Of a stretch of 64,000 nucleotides of DNA, positions 21,551 to 33,296 are shown one piece after another. The position numbers and the translations under genes were made by a program. The notes below the pieces were generated by a model. It searched no databases. It worked only from the letters and a program-made list of their open reading frames with translations, and was not told the origin of the DNA. Source of the stretch: Piezodorus guildinii (Eukaryota > Arthropoda > Insecta > Hemiptera > Pentatomidae); NCBI GenBank assembly GCA_023052935.1, contig CM041297.1, positions 113,148,277-113,212,276 of the forward strand, given 5' to 3'. Numbering within the stretch: position 1 is the stretch's first letter; every line of letters starts with the position of its first letter.

Positions 21551-22417
21551 TTGGGTTGTGTCACATGAAATGTCCGTTTTGAAGGTAAAGGATTTTTATT
21601 AAAAATACGATATGAAAACAAGATAATTTTATTCGAAGTATTTACCTTATTTTTCTACACGTGATACCAACTTTTTTATCCCCGAACTGAAGAACTCTGA
21701 TCTTTGAAGTGAAACAAAATCTGAAAACGCACTTTTCACTTGGTCATCATTTTCAAAAAGTTTTCCTTTGATAAAGTTTTCTAAATTCCAAAACAGCTGG
21801 TAATCTGTTGGAGACAAGTCGGGAGAATATTGGTGGGTGCGGAAGAACTTCGTAGCCCAGTTCTTTCAATTTTCAGTGAGATCATGAGGTACCCATGTAT
21901 CGAGCTTTTTTTCCTTCCCAATACACTTTAAATGTCTGGAAACGGTAGATGAACTTGCATTTAGTTGTGCTGAGAGTCCTTTAACTGTTTGGTAGGGGTT
22001 TCCTTCTACTGTATGTTTGAGGACATCGTTGTCTATTACGGACGAAGGTCTTCCTCGAGGCTACTTTTTCAAGTCGGTATCCCAAGCTGAAAACATAGCA
22101 AACCAACGGCGAAGGGTCCACTCATTAACACCCCCAAACGTCTTGCAATATTTCTAGCGGCCTCATCTGCTGAGTGGCCTAGTTTAAACTCGTACAAAAA
22201 TATTACTGGAAAATCGAGTGTTTCCATGTTCATATTCGGAGGTATACTAATAAGTGGATAATTGATTGGGAAGATAATGTTTATAATACAAAGGTAGAGG
22301 ATAAATAACTGTTTACTTTAAATATGTAAACATTTGGAAGAAAACAACAGAGATCTGCAAAATCCTTTATGTATTTCAGAAACTATAAAAACGGACATTT
22401 CATGTGAAACAACCCAA
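21551..22417 (-). mobile_element. Mariner relic, internally deleted and frameshifted
   Basis: The ends are inverted repeats: 'ttgggttgtgtcacatgaaa' at the left and 'catgtgaaacaacccaa' at the right. 'TA' follows the right end; the left flank reads 'aa', so one TA of the target duplication has mutated. The minus strand encodes DEAARNIARRLG (helix-turn-helix), GLSAQLNASSSTVSRHLK (second helix-turn-helix), KKLDTWVPHDLTEN, and then jumps directly to LGYEVLPHPP and, after a one-base shift, YSPDLSPTDYQLFWNLENF. The segment holding the first two catalytic Asp residues is missing, so the copy is dead. Length is 867 bp against about 1.3 kb for an intact mariner. Confidence 0.88.
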
Positions 22418-22769
22418 TATCATTCATTATTTCACATTTATAGCTTACTGCTATTCGTCTTCATCGAAGTTTATTGGCTAATCTATTACTAAAGTTCCTT
22501 AATTAGAAAAAAATCAACCATTTCAATAAGTTAGCTTCACATTTACTTTATTTCCTAATTTGAATTATTTTATACATGTATTATTTTTTTATCTTACATA
22601 AACTTATTTACTTATAGTTTCATTTCTTACATAAAAAGTCGTTGAAGATAGTAAAAAGGGAACAGGGCATAAATCTAAATAATTGTTGTAGATAATGATT
22701 TATTTCGTTGGATTATTTAATATAATATAAATGTTCATTACTTGATTTTAACGCACATATATATGATAT
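22418..22769. other. AT-rich spacer
   Basis: No feature is recognised. Confidence 0.4.
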
Positions 22770-22985
22770 TAATTTGCTTTAATATCATGTAAGTTTCATT
22801 CTGATTGAAATTGTCCGACATGGCTTAAATGCCGAATTTTCGTATTTCCTTCTTTCATAGTACCTTTAATTTTGTAGATAAAAAAAATTAAATAACAATA
22901 TCATCTTACAAGCATTGACAAAGCGGCTAAATATACAAGTTGAACGATTTTGATAGCTAGCTGAAGAAGAAAAGAGCCAAAATAT
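22770..22985 (+). repeat. Repeat A, internal fragment
   Basis: It carries 'tttaatatcatgtaagtttc', 'gacatggcttaaatgccga' and 'gtacctttaattttgtaga'. It overlaps, in family coordinates, the piece at 21,026-21,376, so the two are not simply halves of one copy. Confidence 0.65.
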
Positions 22986-23017
22986 TTTTGTATGTATTTT
23001 TTTTTTTTTTTTTTTAA

Positions 23018-24442
23018 TACATTCACTTACCTATATATGAAATATATAGTAAGAGCATGTATTGCGATCCTGAAAATTTTCGAATTCCAGTTTTCAACGG
23101 AAATACACGTTTTAGGGTCCCATGAGTCCAAATAACCAAATCCCACAAAATGGTCTGTGTGTCCGTGGGTCAGTGTGTCTGTGTGTAGTAACTCGAGCGC
23201 AAAAACGAAAAGTCGTACAGAACTGAAATTTCGTATTTAAGACTACTATACGCCCGAGATGTTACAGTAACTTTTTCACTAAAATCAGCTGATCGGAAGT
23301 CCTACTTTATCCTATGCATTTAGCACCTTTTTAGGATTTTCTCAAAAACGGCTCTAACGATTTTAATTAAATTCGCTATATTAATGTAAAATTTGATGGG
23401 CTTTAATATCATGTAGGTTTCATTCTGATTAAATAGTCTGATGGGGCTTAAATGCAGATATTCTAAATTTTCTCCCTCTTAAGTACCTTTAATTTTGTAG
23501 ATTCTATAAAAATAATTATATTATCTTGTTACCATTGCTAATTAACAGCTAAATAGGCACGTTGAGCGAATTTGATAAAGAACTAAAGGAGGAAACTGAA
23601 CAAATATTTTTTTATGCATTTTTCTGGTTTTTGAACACAACAATTGTAATATAGATGTATAATATACCGTTGGATAGCTAAAGAATTTAGAAAACATATT
23701 ATCTGATTCACGGACATTTAAAGGTTAATGGAGAGTAATGAAAAGCCGATAAAACTAACTAATTTTTTGAGTTCCCGAAAAGGAAAATTCATGGTGACGG
23801 TGCTGCAACCTGGCGGCTTGTCAATGAAGCACAGCGCGCCAATTTAGTTTTTTAATATAAGAATATTAATATAGACGTATAATATACCGTTTGAAAGAGA
23901 AAGACTATACAGAATATATTATATTATACACAAACTTGTAAAATTGAATAAAGAGTGATAAAAAGCCGATAAAACTAACTGTTATTACTAATTATAATTT
24001 TAGATAATAATATAATAGTTTTTAATAAAACTCATGTTTCTATAGTAATTCAATTTAATTAATTCTTTAATGGTTTCACTCATTTTTATCTCTACTGCTA
24101 TTTGAAAATTCTTTAATCGATTTAAAAACGAATGTAAGTGAAAGTGGTGTGTTGCCCGCACCAGATTTTTATAATAAGGACAGTAATATAGACGTATAAT
24201 ATACCGTTGAATATAAAAAGATTTTAGAAAAAAATATTATTTTATACATAAAGTTGTAAATCGGTTTGGATAGTGATGAAAAGCAGATAAAACGAAGTGA
24301 TTGTAGCAGATTATAAAATAATGGATTATTTAATGAAACACATGTTTCTATCGTAAATTACCTTTTTGTATCTCTAAATTTATTTATTTTAACAACGGAG
24401 ATACGTGAAAGTCGTGTGTTGTGCGCAACAGATTTTTTAATT
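23018..24442 (+). repeat. Repeat A with three 3' modules in tandem
   Basis: The 5' part (from 'cattcacttacctatatatg') runs to a first 3' module that breaks off at about 23,765. After a patch of about 85 bp of different, GC-richer sequence, a second module runs from 'taatatagacgtataatata' (about 23,870) to 'ttgcccgcaccagattttta' (24,168), and a third from there to 'ttgtgcgcaacagattttt' (24,440). Each module repeats 'ataccgtt', 'aaaagc.gataaaac', 'tttctat' and the end block in order. Confidence 0.85.
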
Positions 24443-26793
24443 GAGATACACTTTTAAGATCCCATAAGTATAAATAATCCATAAGTCCCAAAAAGAGGAA
24501 TAAGTGTCTCTATCTGATTAAACTTTAAAAATAAAAAATAAATAAATTATAGAAATAAGTAACCAAATAAAAAGAGGTATATATCTGATAATATATATAT
24601 TTTATTTTTTGTATGAAGTTAAATAACTGATGTTACACTTATACATAGTAATTTTCATTACTATAAAGTTAAGTTTTTACTAAATCTGCATTAAGACAGA
24701 GGCAATAGTGTATTAGTAAATTTTGCAACAAATGAAACGTATTGTAAAAATTTATTTTTTTGATAAATACAAGTAATGAAAAATACATGAATACAGTTTT
24801 TCGTTAAAATAAATGAAACCTAAAATAAAAACGGTATGATAAAAATAAAGATGTCAGAGAGCTTTATGAGGAGAGAAGGAAACGCAGATTAAAAAATATA
24901 ACAAATATTAGGAGATGTCATTTCACGCTGAATGTAATTAATCTCTTCTTTTTTTATGACAAAGAAGTTTTTGTTGCCTTCATAAATGTTTACGTAATGG
25001 TGGGGGCCAGTTCTGTTTACTGTGCAATCAGCTTTGTTTATCTGCGGGATAATTTCTATGCTATTAAATGAATTCTCACTTTGGTCTTTATCAATAAATA
25101 AATAAAGAAAAAATACAAAATAAATAATTTAAGCATTTTTTTAAACAAGATTAGGTATATGAATCTCACGAAAGCTCTCTAAATTGTACGTTTTATTATT
25201 ATCATGATTAATATATTATTTTTTTTTTTAAATACATTATTTTACACCTTATTATTTATATCAAAATTCTAGGATGTTTGTTACTCCATTTAATAGCATT
25301 TTTCATACATCAATTATGAACTTTTGTTAGCAATATCTTTGAAATATCAATTTCGTACAACGGCAAACATCGCCATTTTGTCGGATTGCTTGTATCAATA
25401 AAATAAATAAACTTTAATCTATATTGGATATTTATGCAGGATATAAATCTTGAAATTTTTTTTTTTTTTTTTTCTTAAGAGATGAGTTTACTTGTAAAAA
25501 TAAAAACACATTCTCCGATATTAGAACAATTACATAGAATATTTTAAAAAATTAATGTTTAGTAGATGTTTCGAAAATCTGTGGGAGGATAACACAACTT
25601 TTACTTCCTAGCATAAATAATAAATAAATTCATAAGTTTAAATTTTGTAAAATATAAAATAAAAAAAAATAATACTACTTATTTTTATATGAATTCAGTT
25701 TATTTTTTGGGGAATCATCAAGAAATAATATAAAAGGATAAATATTAATCTTCATAACTTAAGTTAATGACTATTTTTCAATGTTTATTCACTTCCACGA
25801 CTTCATTCGTTCACTTGCAATCACTTGAAGCTCTTTCAAATCGGTAATGTAAAAATATATTGCTATTCCTATTTTCGATTTTTTTTTTTTATTTTATATT
25901 CATTTTTTAATAAAACAAATTAGACATCATTTTTGTTTTATGACAATCACCAGTAAAATAATAATTATAAAGGCATACTATAACATTTTATAGGCACACA
26001 CAAATTAATAATGTATTTTGGATGAAGTCTCGAGCAACCAATCAATTATACTTTTCTTAACTTGTATTACCACCTTGCATGCTGGTTTATCTAGTTAGTT
26101 GTGATTTTCAATACAATGGACCCTTATTGTTCATGGAACGAGACTATTTCCAATAGTACAATATCATTTTATGGACTTAACAGGAAACTACACAATTACC
26201 CTTTAATTTATCATTAAACTAATTTGCTGAATTCGTTTGAATTAAAATCTAGATTTATTGTTACTGGATTAAAGGAAAACTTTTTTTTTTACGTGTTGGA
26301 AGGAAATAGTTATTGAGATTGATTTTGAATTAAATTAAATTAAATATGTATTCAGTAACTTTTAAAAATAAGGGAAATTTTGAAAACATGTTTTAAAGGA
26401 CTTGTGTTTCTTATATGAATTCGGATTATGGATTTTAAATAAACCTGTTAAAATAAAATTAAAATAATTATCAAATGCGTATAAAATCTCTAATATATAT
26501 ATATATTTTTTTTTTTTTTTTATATATTTTTTTTTTTTTTTTTTTTTTTCAAGAAATTTAATTATATGTACCTAATTTGATCATATTTTTGTGTAATATT
26601 ATGTCAAATAATCACTTTTTTTTTGTGTCAATTATTTTATTTTATTGAAGGCCTTTAAAAGCATATAAGAGCAAACAAATCTCAAAACGCCGCAAAAAAA
26701 TATAATTTATTTATTGTACGGACCTTGTTTCTATTAATATTTTGGAGAGGTTTATATTAAATATAATTTAAATTCTCTTAAAATAAAAAAATG
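24443..26793. other. AT-rich DNA, no gene recognised
   Basis: The stretch holds many poly-A and poly-T runs and a (TA)n plus poly-T tract at about 26,490-26,550. A degraded repeat A end may lie at 25,570-25,620 ('aaaatctgtgggaggataac'). No coding sequence or RNA gene was recognised. Confidence 0.4.
26784..26790 (-). terminator. Pol III terminator of tRNA-His
   Basis: A T7 run on the minus strand just after the discriminator base of the tRNA-His gene. Confidence 0.7.
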
Positions 26794-26865
26794 TGCCGTG
26801 ACCAGGATTCGAACCTGGGTTATTGCGGCCACAACGCAATGTCCTAACCACTAGACGATCATGGC
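26794..26865 (-). tRNA. tRNA-His (anticodon GTG)
   Basis: On the minus strand all cloverleaf parts are present: acceptor GCCATGA/TCACGGC, D arm with 'GTCTAGTGGTTAGGAC' (A box), anticodon stem TTGCG/CGCAA enclosing TTGTGGC with anticodon GTG, and T arm 'CCCAGGTTCGAATCCTGG' (perfect B box). It closely resembles animal tRNA-His. One acceptor pair is A-C where G-C is usual. Three or four bases downstream is a run of seven T, the RNA polymerase III terminator, and no SINE body follows. That favours a real gene, though the mismatch leaves open a recent pseudogene. Confidence 0.93.
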
Positions 26866-27602
26866 TTTCGAGTGACCGATAAAGAAATAGAGCAGACATG
26901 GACAGCAGTGAAGGAGTCGACCGGTTGGGGCAGCGTTCCAAAACGGGAGGGAGCTTTCAAGTTTCTAATCCAGCTCACTCTGTCGATATTATTGATATAG
27001 AGATATATATATATTACATGTTATATGTTACATGTTGTTGCATTATATCTATCAACTAGTCGATATATTGACAGGATTCGAATATTGAACAAGTAAAGGG
27101 GCTTCAAAGAAATGGAAACTGCGATATTCATTTATTCAAGACTAAAACGATTGTCATGAGGGCATGAATAGAGTAATTAATAAAAGTATAGTTTTCGTAT
27201 AATTTATAAGATAATAATATCTAAATAATTAATGATAAAAAAATGTGACTGTGGCTTAATACTGCCGTTTCGTTAGGTAGTTCTATTATTTTTCCAAAAA
27301 TGGATAATTAAAATTACAAAGGACATTTTTGCTGATTTATTCTCTTCCTTTATATGAATATAATTTAAAAAGTAAAGAAAGTAATAAAAGTACGTATATC
27401 AATAGTAGATAAGTGTTTATGTATACAAGTGAAATTAAAACACCAAAATAAACTTCCTAGTTTATGAGATAATTTTCAGTCACATGTAAAGAGCTAGAGA
27501 GATTCTAACATTATAGACCTAGGTCACCCTAAGCCCAAGATCATGGGTTTAAAGTTTGAACTTCAAACCTGTCTTTTTAAAGGTACGATCTCAGGTAATC
27601 CT
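26866..27602. other. AT-rich spacer
   Basis: No gene is recognised. A tRNA-like B-box resemblance at about 27,545-27,560 is too weak to call. Confidence 0.4.
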
Positions 27603-27686
27603 TAAGGGCGCGTTTATACTGCAGAAGTTTTGGGGGTTGGAGTGATAGGAGGTTCTATAAAACTAGGAAATATAAACGTGCCCTTA
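27603..27686. mobile_element. 84-bp hairpin MITE
   Basis: The ends are 'taagggcgcgtttata' and 'tataaacgtgccctta', inverted over 16 bp with one G/A difference. It is too short to code. No clear target duplication is visible. Confidence 0.65.
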
Positions 27687-27699
27687 CGATACCTATCCT

Positions 27700-28300
27700 A
27701 ATTAAACCTTCAGGGCTCTCTCTGTAGCACCGTCCGATCAACCATTGTAGCGTTAAGTAACATTAAACGAATAAGCAAAGAAGGCCAATTACGCCGCAGC
27801 TTTCGACAGATCTTTCCTAATTCGATCCTCATCCTTATGGAACTCCATTCCTTCTTATATCCGTGACTCCAATACTCTTCCAACTTTCTAAAATCCGTCT
27901 GTTCAATCACCTCTTGTTCCTCTAATTTCCGAAGAATACTAATTAGTTTCTTGAATTCAATTAAAATTAGTAACAAAACAGATAGAAACGTTTATTTACA
28001 TATTATATTTTATGTTATCTTGTATTTTGCACATGATCGATTATTAGGATATTATTAAAAAAAAACACTAAAGATTTTTTTTAATCAAAATTGTTTATGT
28101 GTACATATTTTTTATTATGTTTATTATCTAGTTTAATTTTAAATATTTGTATTTGAGGATGCTTTTTAATCTGTTATTTGTAATTTTTATTGTGTTTATT
28201 TTTTTATGAAATGAAGAACTTAAAGTTTTTATTTTTATTTTCTTGTTATGTTATTCTAATGGGACTAGTCCCAGAATAAATAAAGATTTATTATTATTAA
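27700..28300 (+). pseudogene. CR1/L2-like LINE (K) 3' end
   Basis: With frame changes, the plus strand reads RRSFDRSF, LIRSSSLWNSIPSYIRD and LPTFKN. This is the conserved C-terminus of family K LINEs; compare FLAKATTLWNSIPPEIRH at 51.8 kb and FLVRYSTLWNLLPTHIRD at 62.0 kb. The 3' UTR ends 'gggactagtcccagaataaa', close to 'gggactttagtcccaggata' at the end of the copy at 51.4 kb. It has no intact frame. The 88-codon minus frame here is a shadow. Confidence 0.7.
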
Positions 28301-29330
28301 AAGATTCCGGAACATCTCCTCTAGATAACAGTAAATATTTTGGTCATGACAAAAGAGGCTCTGGGCTGAATCGATGAAGTCGACTTTGGATAGTGCTTAC
28401 TTAAGAGAAAAATCCATAGCGGAATGTCCTATCCGTAAAAGTATCCATCCATAGAAAGTAGTCGCAGACAAAGGCCACAACCATAGCTCGGATTAGGATG
28501 GCTTAAACCGAGATAGCTCTGAGGGGCAATAATAACCCCACAACTCCGAGGGAGGGGAGGGCTCTGTCTTATGGAAACCGTAATTTTCTTTTACTGCCTC
28601 GCAGGACCCTCAAACAGGGGAGGGAAATTCCGGTATTCATTGAAATTTACTAGGCCTTAAAACTGCTTCACCCCACCATCTTTATTACTGTCACGATTTC
28701 AGATTCTGTTAAGAAGTCATTTTTATTTAAACTCAGTTTTAGGGAGCCATTATATTTCTATGAAAATATTTTTTTGAGAAAACAAACGTTTTTTTTTTTC
28801 ATAATCAATATATTTCATTGATATTTACACATATGTCGAGCCTTCTGAGCATATCCTGTCTACTTGCACCGTCTTCGAACCCCAACGGATCAGACTTCAG
28901 AAGAAAACCGGACTCTAAGTCCTATGAAGGAACGAATTTCCTCAGATGGTTACAAAAAGAAACTACCCGTGCTACAAAATTTTTGTATACGGTTGGAAAA
29001 CAGCTATGGGCCCAGACCATTTTAGGATCAGGAGAAGACCAGGACGAAGATTTGAAGGCAGAGAAGCTTCTCGTTAAGGTAAACAAATTGAAAGACGGAC
29101 TACCTTAAAGAAGATTGTTGGCAACGTTAACTTGCTGGTATAACTGGCAAGATGTCACAACCCGTATTGCATAGTATACAAGGAAGGGTGGTTAAATAAA
29201 TAGATAAATTAAATAAATATGTGTGAAATAAAGACAATTGAATGAGCAACACTTTTGGGCATAAGAAGAAACTATGTTTCGAAAAAGAAACTATCCAACA
29301 GCAGAACTATAACGTTTATTTAATTTAATA
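28301..29330. other. Unassigned DNA with GC-richer patches
   Basis: GC-richer patches lie at about 28,490-28,660. A 96-codon frame on plus (28,818-29,108) is open and contains a charged, possibly helical C-terminal part (GEDQDEDLKAEKLLVKVNKL). I recognise no family and see no splice signals around it. It may be a degraded mobile-element frame. Confidence 0.3.
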
Positions 29331-29690
29331 GATCTCGAGGCCACTGTCTTTTCAGACGTCTTGGCGGATTATCGGGAAGAGATGGAGATGAAACTATACA
29401 AACAAGTGGGTTTGAGTGGACGGGTAAATTGGAATTGAAGGAGGTTTATCTATTTGAGTGGGCTGATAATGGCAATATGAATTAGTTTTTTTTTTTTAGT
29501 ATGTGGGAAGTTTAGAATGTTGTAGTAGAATCAATATCTGAAAGCAGATTCAATTGAGTGTGAGGATTCTAAGGGAGACGTAGCTCAAGGTGGACTACTA
29601 TGTGTGGGATCTGGTCAACTGGGTTAGAGGAATATTGCTAAAGGATACAGTTGGACAAGCAGTCGTAGGTTTGCAACGAAGGGTAAAGTT
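29331..29690 (-). pseudogene. Jockey-like LINE 3' fragment, degraded
   Basis: The minus strand encodes PDNPPRRLKRQWPRDLL near 29,335-29,385, the C-terminal signature of the Jockey-like LINEs at 4.3, 6.6, 10.6 and 53.4 kb. The rest is too eroded to follow, and the right boundary is approximate. Confidence 0.65.
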
Positions 29691-31618
29691 AATTTGATGG
29701 GATTTGTATCTGCACCTATTTGGCAATAGCGATCTCCGCCAATATTTAAATTGCAACACTGGCAATAAACATCTTATTTTGCAGTTGTGCCTCTTATCGT
29801 CTTCATTACAGAGTCTTTATCGCCCTTATTCATCTATTCGCCGCATTTTATCTTTCTTCTTCAGTCAACAACATTATGACTTATCGTTACATTTACGTCT
29901 GGACCTATCCCTTCGATTTGAATATTTTGGTATAACTTTATCTTTTTATTAGGTCGTTGCAGATCTAACCTTATAAATTCGTATGCATACGATTTAACTT
30001 CCGCGAAACGGCTATTCTAAATTGACGAAAATCTGTGTACAATACAAATATACTTCACGTTTTTAAGTCTAATCTAAGGCAACGACGAGGTGGTCTCAGG
30101 ATGTGAAATCGTTGCTGGGCTCAAAAGATACTGTTACCATCCAGTCAAAAGAGGCTCAACTCATGTACTATGGGAAAAAAAACAAAAAACCTGTTACTAA
30201 CTACTGTGCTGCACGATGTAAAAACTATAAAACAACTACAAATGTTACAATTTAGAGTAATTATTAAGTATACATAATGTCTAACAAAACACCAAAAATA
30301 TAAGAAATAATGCTAATAAAACAGTACCTAGTAATTTTCCGAAAATATTAAACACAGATCGTTTCATAATATTTTTTTCAGCACCTTTGGAGACTTTATC
30401 ATCATTGGAGGATCACTTCCTTACTCTTATTTGTTCATTTTCCACGCACATAATTTATACTGCATTTACGTTATTATACCTATAAATTATACACGGTTCA
30501 AAATCATTACACTCCAGATTTCGAGTATTGGTGTATCAGAATGATCCATCATCCCTTTTCGGCGCAATTCTTGACCGCATAACACTTAATTTTCAATAAT
30601 TTTGAAAGAGTTGATTATTCGTGTCATAACCGACCTGTTTTTGTAACCCTGAAGTACAGGTTGCTGAACATCAGACGCGAAAAGGGAAATTTTATTTTAG
30701 ATAAATATTTTTAGTCTATAATATATTTTTATGTACTCTATATGGTTCAAACTTATTGAGATTATAATAATTTTAATTTTTACTATGTATCATTTCTTGA
30801 AACAACTTTTTTTTGAAATATAAGAATTTATCTACCTTAATAAACGGTATACTGATTTTGAAATTTTATTCATAAAAATGCAATATAACAACATTAAATA
30901 ACTTATTATAATACCGAGGAGGTTAATGTTAAAGTGATAAAAACATAACTTTATAGTAAAGCTACTAAAAGGTTTTAAGAAATAGAGAACAAGATGCTCC
31001 ATATTAAATAAATAAAAAAAAAAACTCTCTTTGTTTAAAGATTCAATTCAGGAGGGAGGGGTTTTAACAACAAATTAATGGATTTTTTTTGTTTATATTG
31101 TTAAAATAAATCTAAAAATTAAAGTACGATAATTAAAAAAATATATAATAACACTGCAGTCAAAATATATATTTTAAAAAAATATTGTAAGAGAAATATT
31201 TAAAAATTTAAAAATCTCTGGGTAAGAAACAGGCCATGTTGGCAGCAGAAAATTGGATTAGGACATAACCTCCAATTAGCAGCTTCTCTATGAGTTCTGG
31301 AGGTAAGTAAAATGCAAATACTACCTCTTTGGCAAGTCTATCTTCTACTTCTTTTTTCTATTATATGAATCCTCACCTCTTACGTTTCATGTTTTTATTA
31401 TTTGTATATAATATTAATATTTTTATTTGTTTTTATAAACAACAGGATATGATATTTCAAAACACTGCAAATTATTACAAAATGGTTTATTATTTCCAAA
31501 TAATTATATTAGGGTATAACTGTTTATATAGCTGTTCATATATGCTAATCTTTTCGATTTTCTCTATCTTCAATAATAACCGAATTTCAGTTGAATTACA
31601 CCAATTAGAATTTGGGAC

Positions 31619-31620
<2 letters not shown>
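29691..31620. other. AT-rich DNA, no feature recognised
   Basis: The open frames at 29,704-29,952 and 31,329-31,622 have low-complexity, Phe/Leu/Tyr-rich translations typical of AT-rich non-coding DNA. No RNA gene or repeat landmark was recognised. Confidence 0.4.

Positions 31621-31700
<80 letters not shown>
31621..31700. repeat. (TA)n microsatellite
   Basis: A TA tract of about 80 bp with one interruption near 31,650. Confidence 0.95.
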
Positions 31701-31704
<4 letters not shown>

Positions 31705-31984
31705 TTTTTTTTTCTTTCTGTTTATTGCGCTTTACTGGTTCTAAAACTCTTTACAAATTTTTCTCAATCTTTAAAAATAACTAAGTTATGGGGGTTTTTA
31801 TAGGTAAAATTTCATTTTCTTTTTTTTTTTAATTTTTTGCGATTTTTCCCTTAAGAGACACGGATATATAATTTCTTTACCTTAAAAAATAACTGAGTTA
31901 ATAAATTAAATCACTTTTCATGGCTGCTATTTGATGTAATAACCAGCTGATATTAACCAATAGTTAATGTTCTCAGAAAGACTG

Positions 31985-32325
31985 ATATTGTATAAGTGAG
32001 TGGTAGATTGTTGTAGATAATAATGTAATAGATCTTTTAAATAAAACACATGTCTCTATAGAAACTCAATGTAATTAATTCTTTAATCTTTTTTCACCTC
32101 CAACTATATTTAAGCTTTTTTTTTTTTTTTTTTAATATAAATTTAAAATCTAACTACTTATAAGTTACACTTCACAACATATATATTTACATTAAAATAA
32201 ATATTCAAAGTAAGATTTCTATATTTCAACAAATAATAATTACAAATGTTTGGGGTTAGGAGTGGGATGGCATAGTGAGTAGGTTACTGGGCTACTTACT
32301 ACAAGGATCTTGGTTTCATCCTGGC
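31985..32325. repeat. Inverted duplication, left arm
   Basis: This arm contains a piece of a repeat A 3' module ('gtagattgttgtagataata', 'aaacacatgtctctatag'), a poly-T run, an AT-rich block and a tRNA-like SINE head ('agtgggatggcatagtgagt'). The same blocks occur inverted, in reverse order, at 32,943-33,296. The unit therefore existed as a composite before it was duplicated. Confidence 0.85.
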
Positions 32326-32385
32326 TGTGGCAGAATAATTATTCAGGACCACCCAGTCACTATTCAGTGGATATCCAAAAATTTA
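32262..32385 (+). repeat. S2-related tRNA-like SINE head, partial
   Basis: A head with 'gatggcatagtgagtagg' (A box region) and 'cttggtttcatcctggctgt' (degraded B box) runs into 'ggcagaataattattc', like S2 at 5,046-5,064, and 'ggatatccaaaaatt', like the S2 'gggtacccaaaaaatt' block. It breaks off after about 120 bp. Confidence 0.6.
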
Positions 32386-32942
32386 TGAAAACCTTGCAAC
32401 ATTCTGTAATCATGGCCAAAAAGGGTATACTGTTTACACTGTAGCAGATTATTAAAAAGCATGGTGTGGACATCACACAACGTTTGCTCAATTCTCCAAC
32501 TTGAAACAACTTTACATTTGGCCTTAAAAGTGCCCATAACTTTTTCCATGGAAATTTTTCTTTATTTTCCATTTAAACATCTGTTTTTAAGCAAAATTCA
32601 TTAATTACAAGAGCTAACTTTAGTGAGTTTTAAGTTAATCTCATTGAACTTCTATGACTTGATTTTTATAAAATAATATTTCTCAACTTGTGAGCTTTCC
32701 AACTGTAAACTATACAAATGTATTGTTGGAATACTGTTATTTATTGTAGTTTATTTTCAACATGGGAAAAATTATTATTTTTTTCCACTTTCTTGATAAT
32801 CAGATCATTTAAAATCTTAATATTGAGCATTTAAGAAGGTTAATTGTTTCAAATAATCGAAATCAAAGATAGTTTAGAGGAAGAAATTTAGAAAATTTAA
32901 CTTACAAGTCTTGTGACAAACTTTCAACAAACCTTTGAACTT
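32326..32942. other. Spacer of the inverted duplication
   Basis: AT-rich, with the last part of the S2-like fragment at its left. The overlapping 61-70-codon frames on minus show no family resemblance. Confidence 0.4.
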
Positions 32943-33296
32943 TCAAACCCAGAACCTTGTAATCAGTTGTATAGTAGCCTACTCACTGAGGCTATCCCAC
33001 TCTTTATCCCAACCATTTTTAATTATTCTTTTGTAGTAAATATAGAAATCTTATTTTTAATATTTATTTTAATGTAAAGATATATGTTATGAAGTGTTAC
33101 TTATAACTGGTTGGATTTAAATTTATATTAAAAAAAAAAAAACAACCTTACTTTACTTTACTTAGCTTAGATACAGTTAAAGACAAAAAAAGGTTAATGG
33201 ATTAATTACATTGAGTTTTAATAGAGACATGTGTTTTATTAAAAAAATCTATTAGATTATTATCTACAACAATCTACCACTCACTTAAACAATATT
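32943..33296. repeat. Inverted duplication, right arm
   Basis: Its inverse matches 31,985-32,325 through about 340 bp with scattered differences, including the SINE head, the AT-rich block, the poly-A/T run and the repeat A piece. Confidence 0.85.

Noticed and set aside
21026..22985. The idea that the two repeat A pieces at 21.0 and 22.8 kb are one copy split by the mariner.
   Set aside because: The pieces overlap in family coordinates by about 70 bp, and about 170 bp of unrelated DNA precedes the mariner, so a single split copy does not fit.
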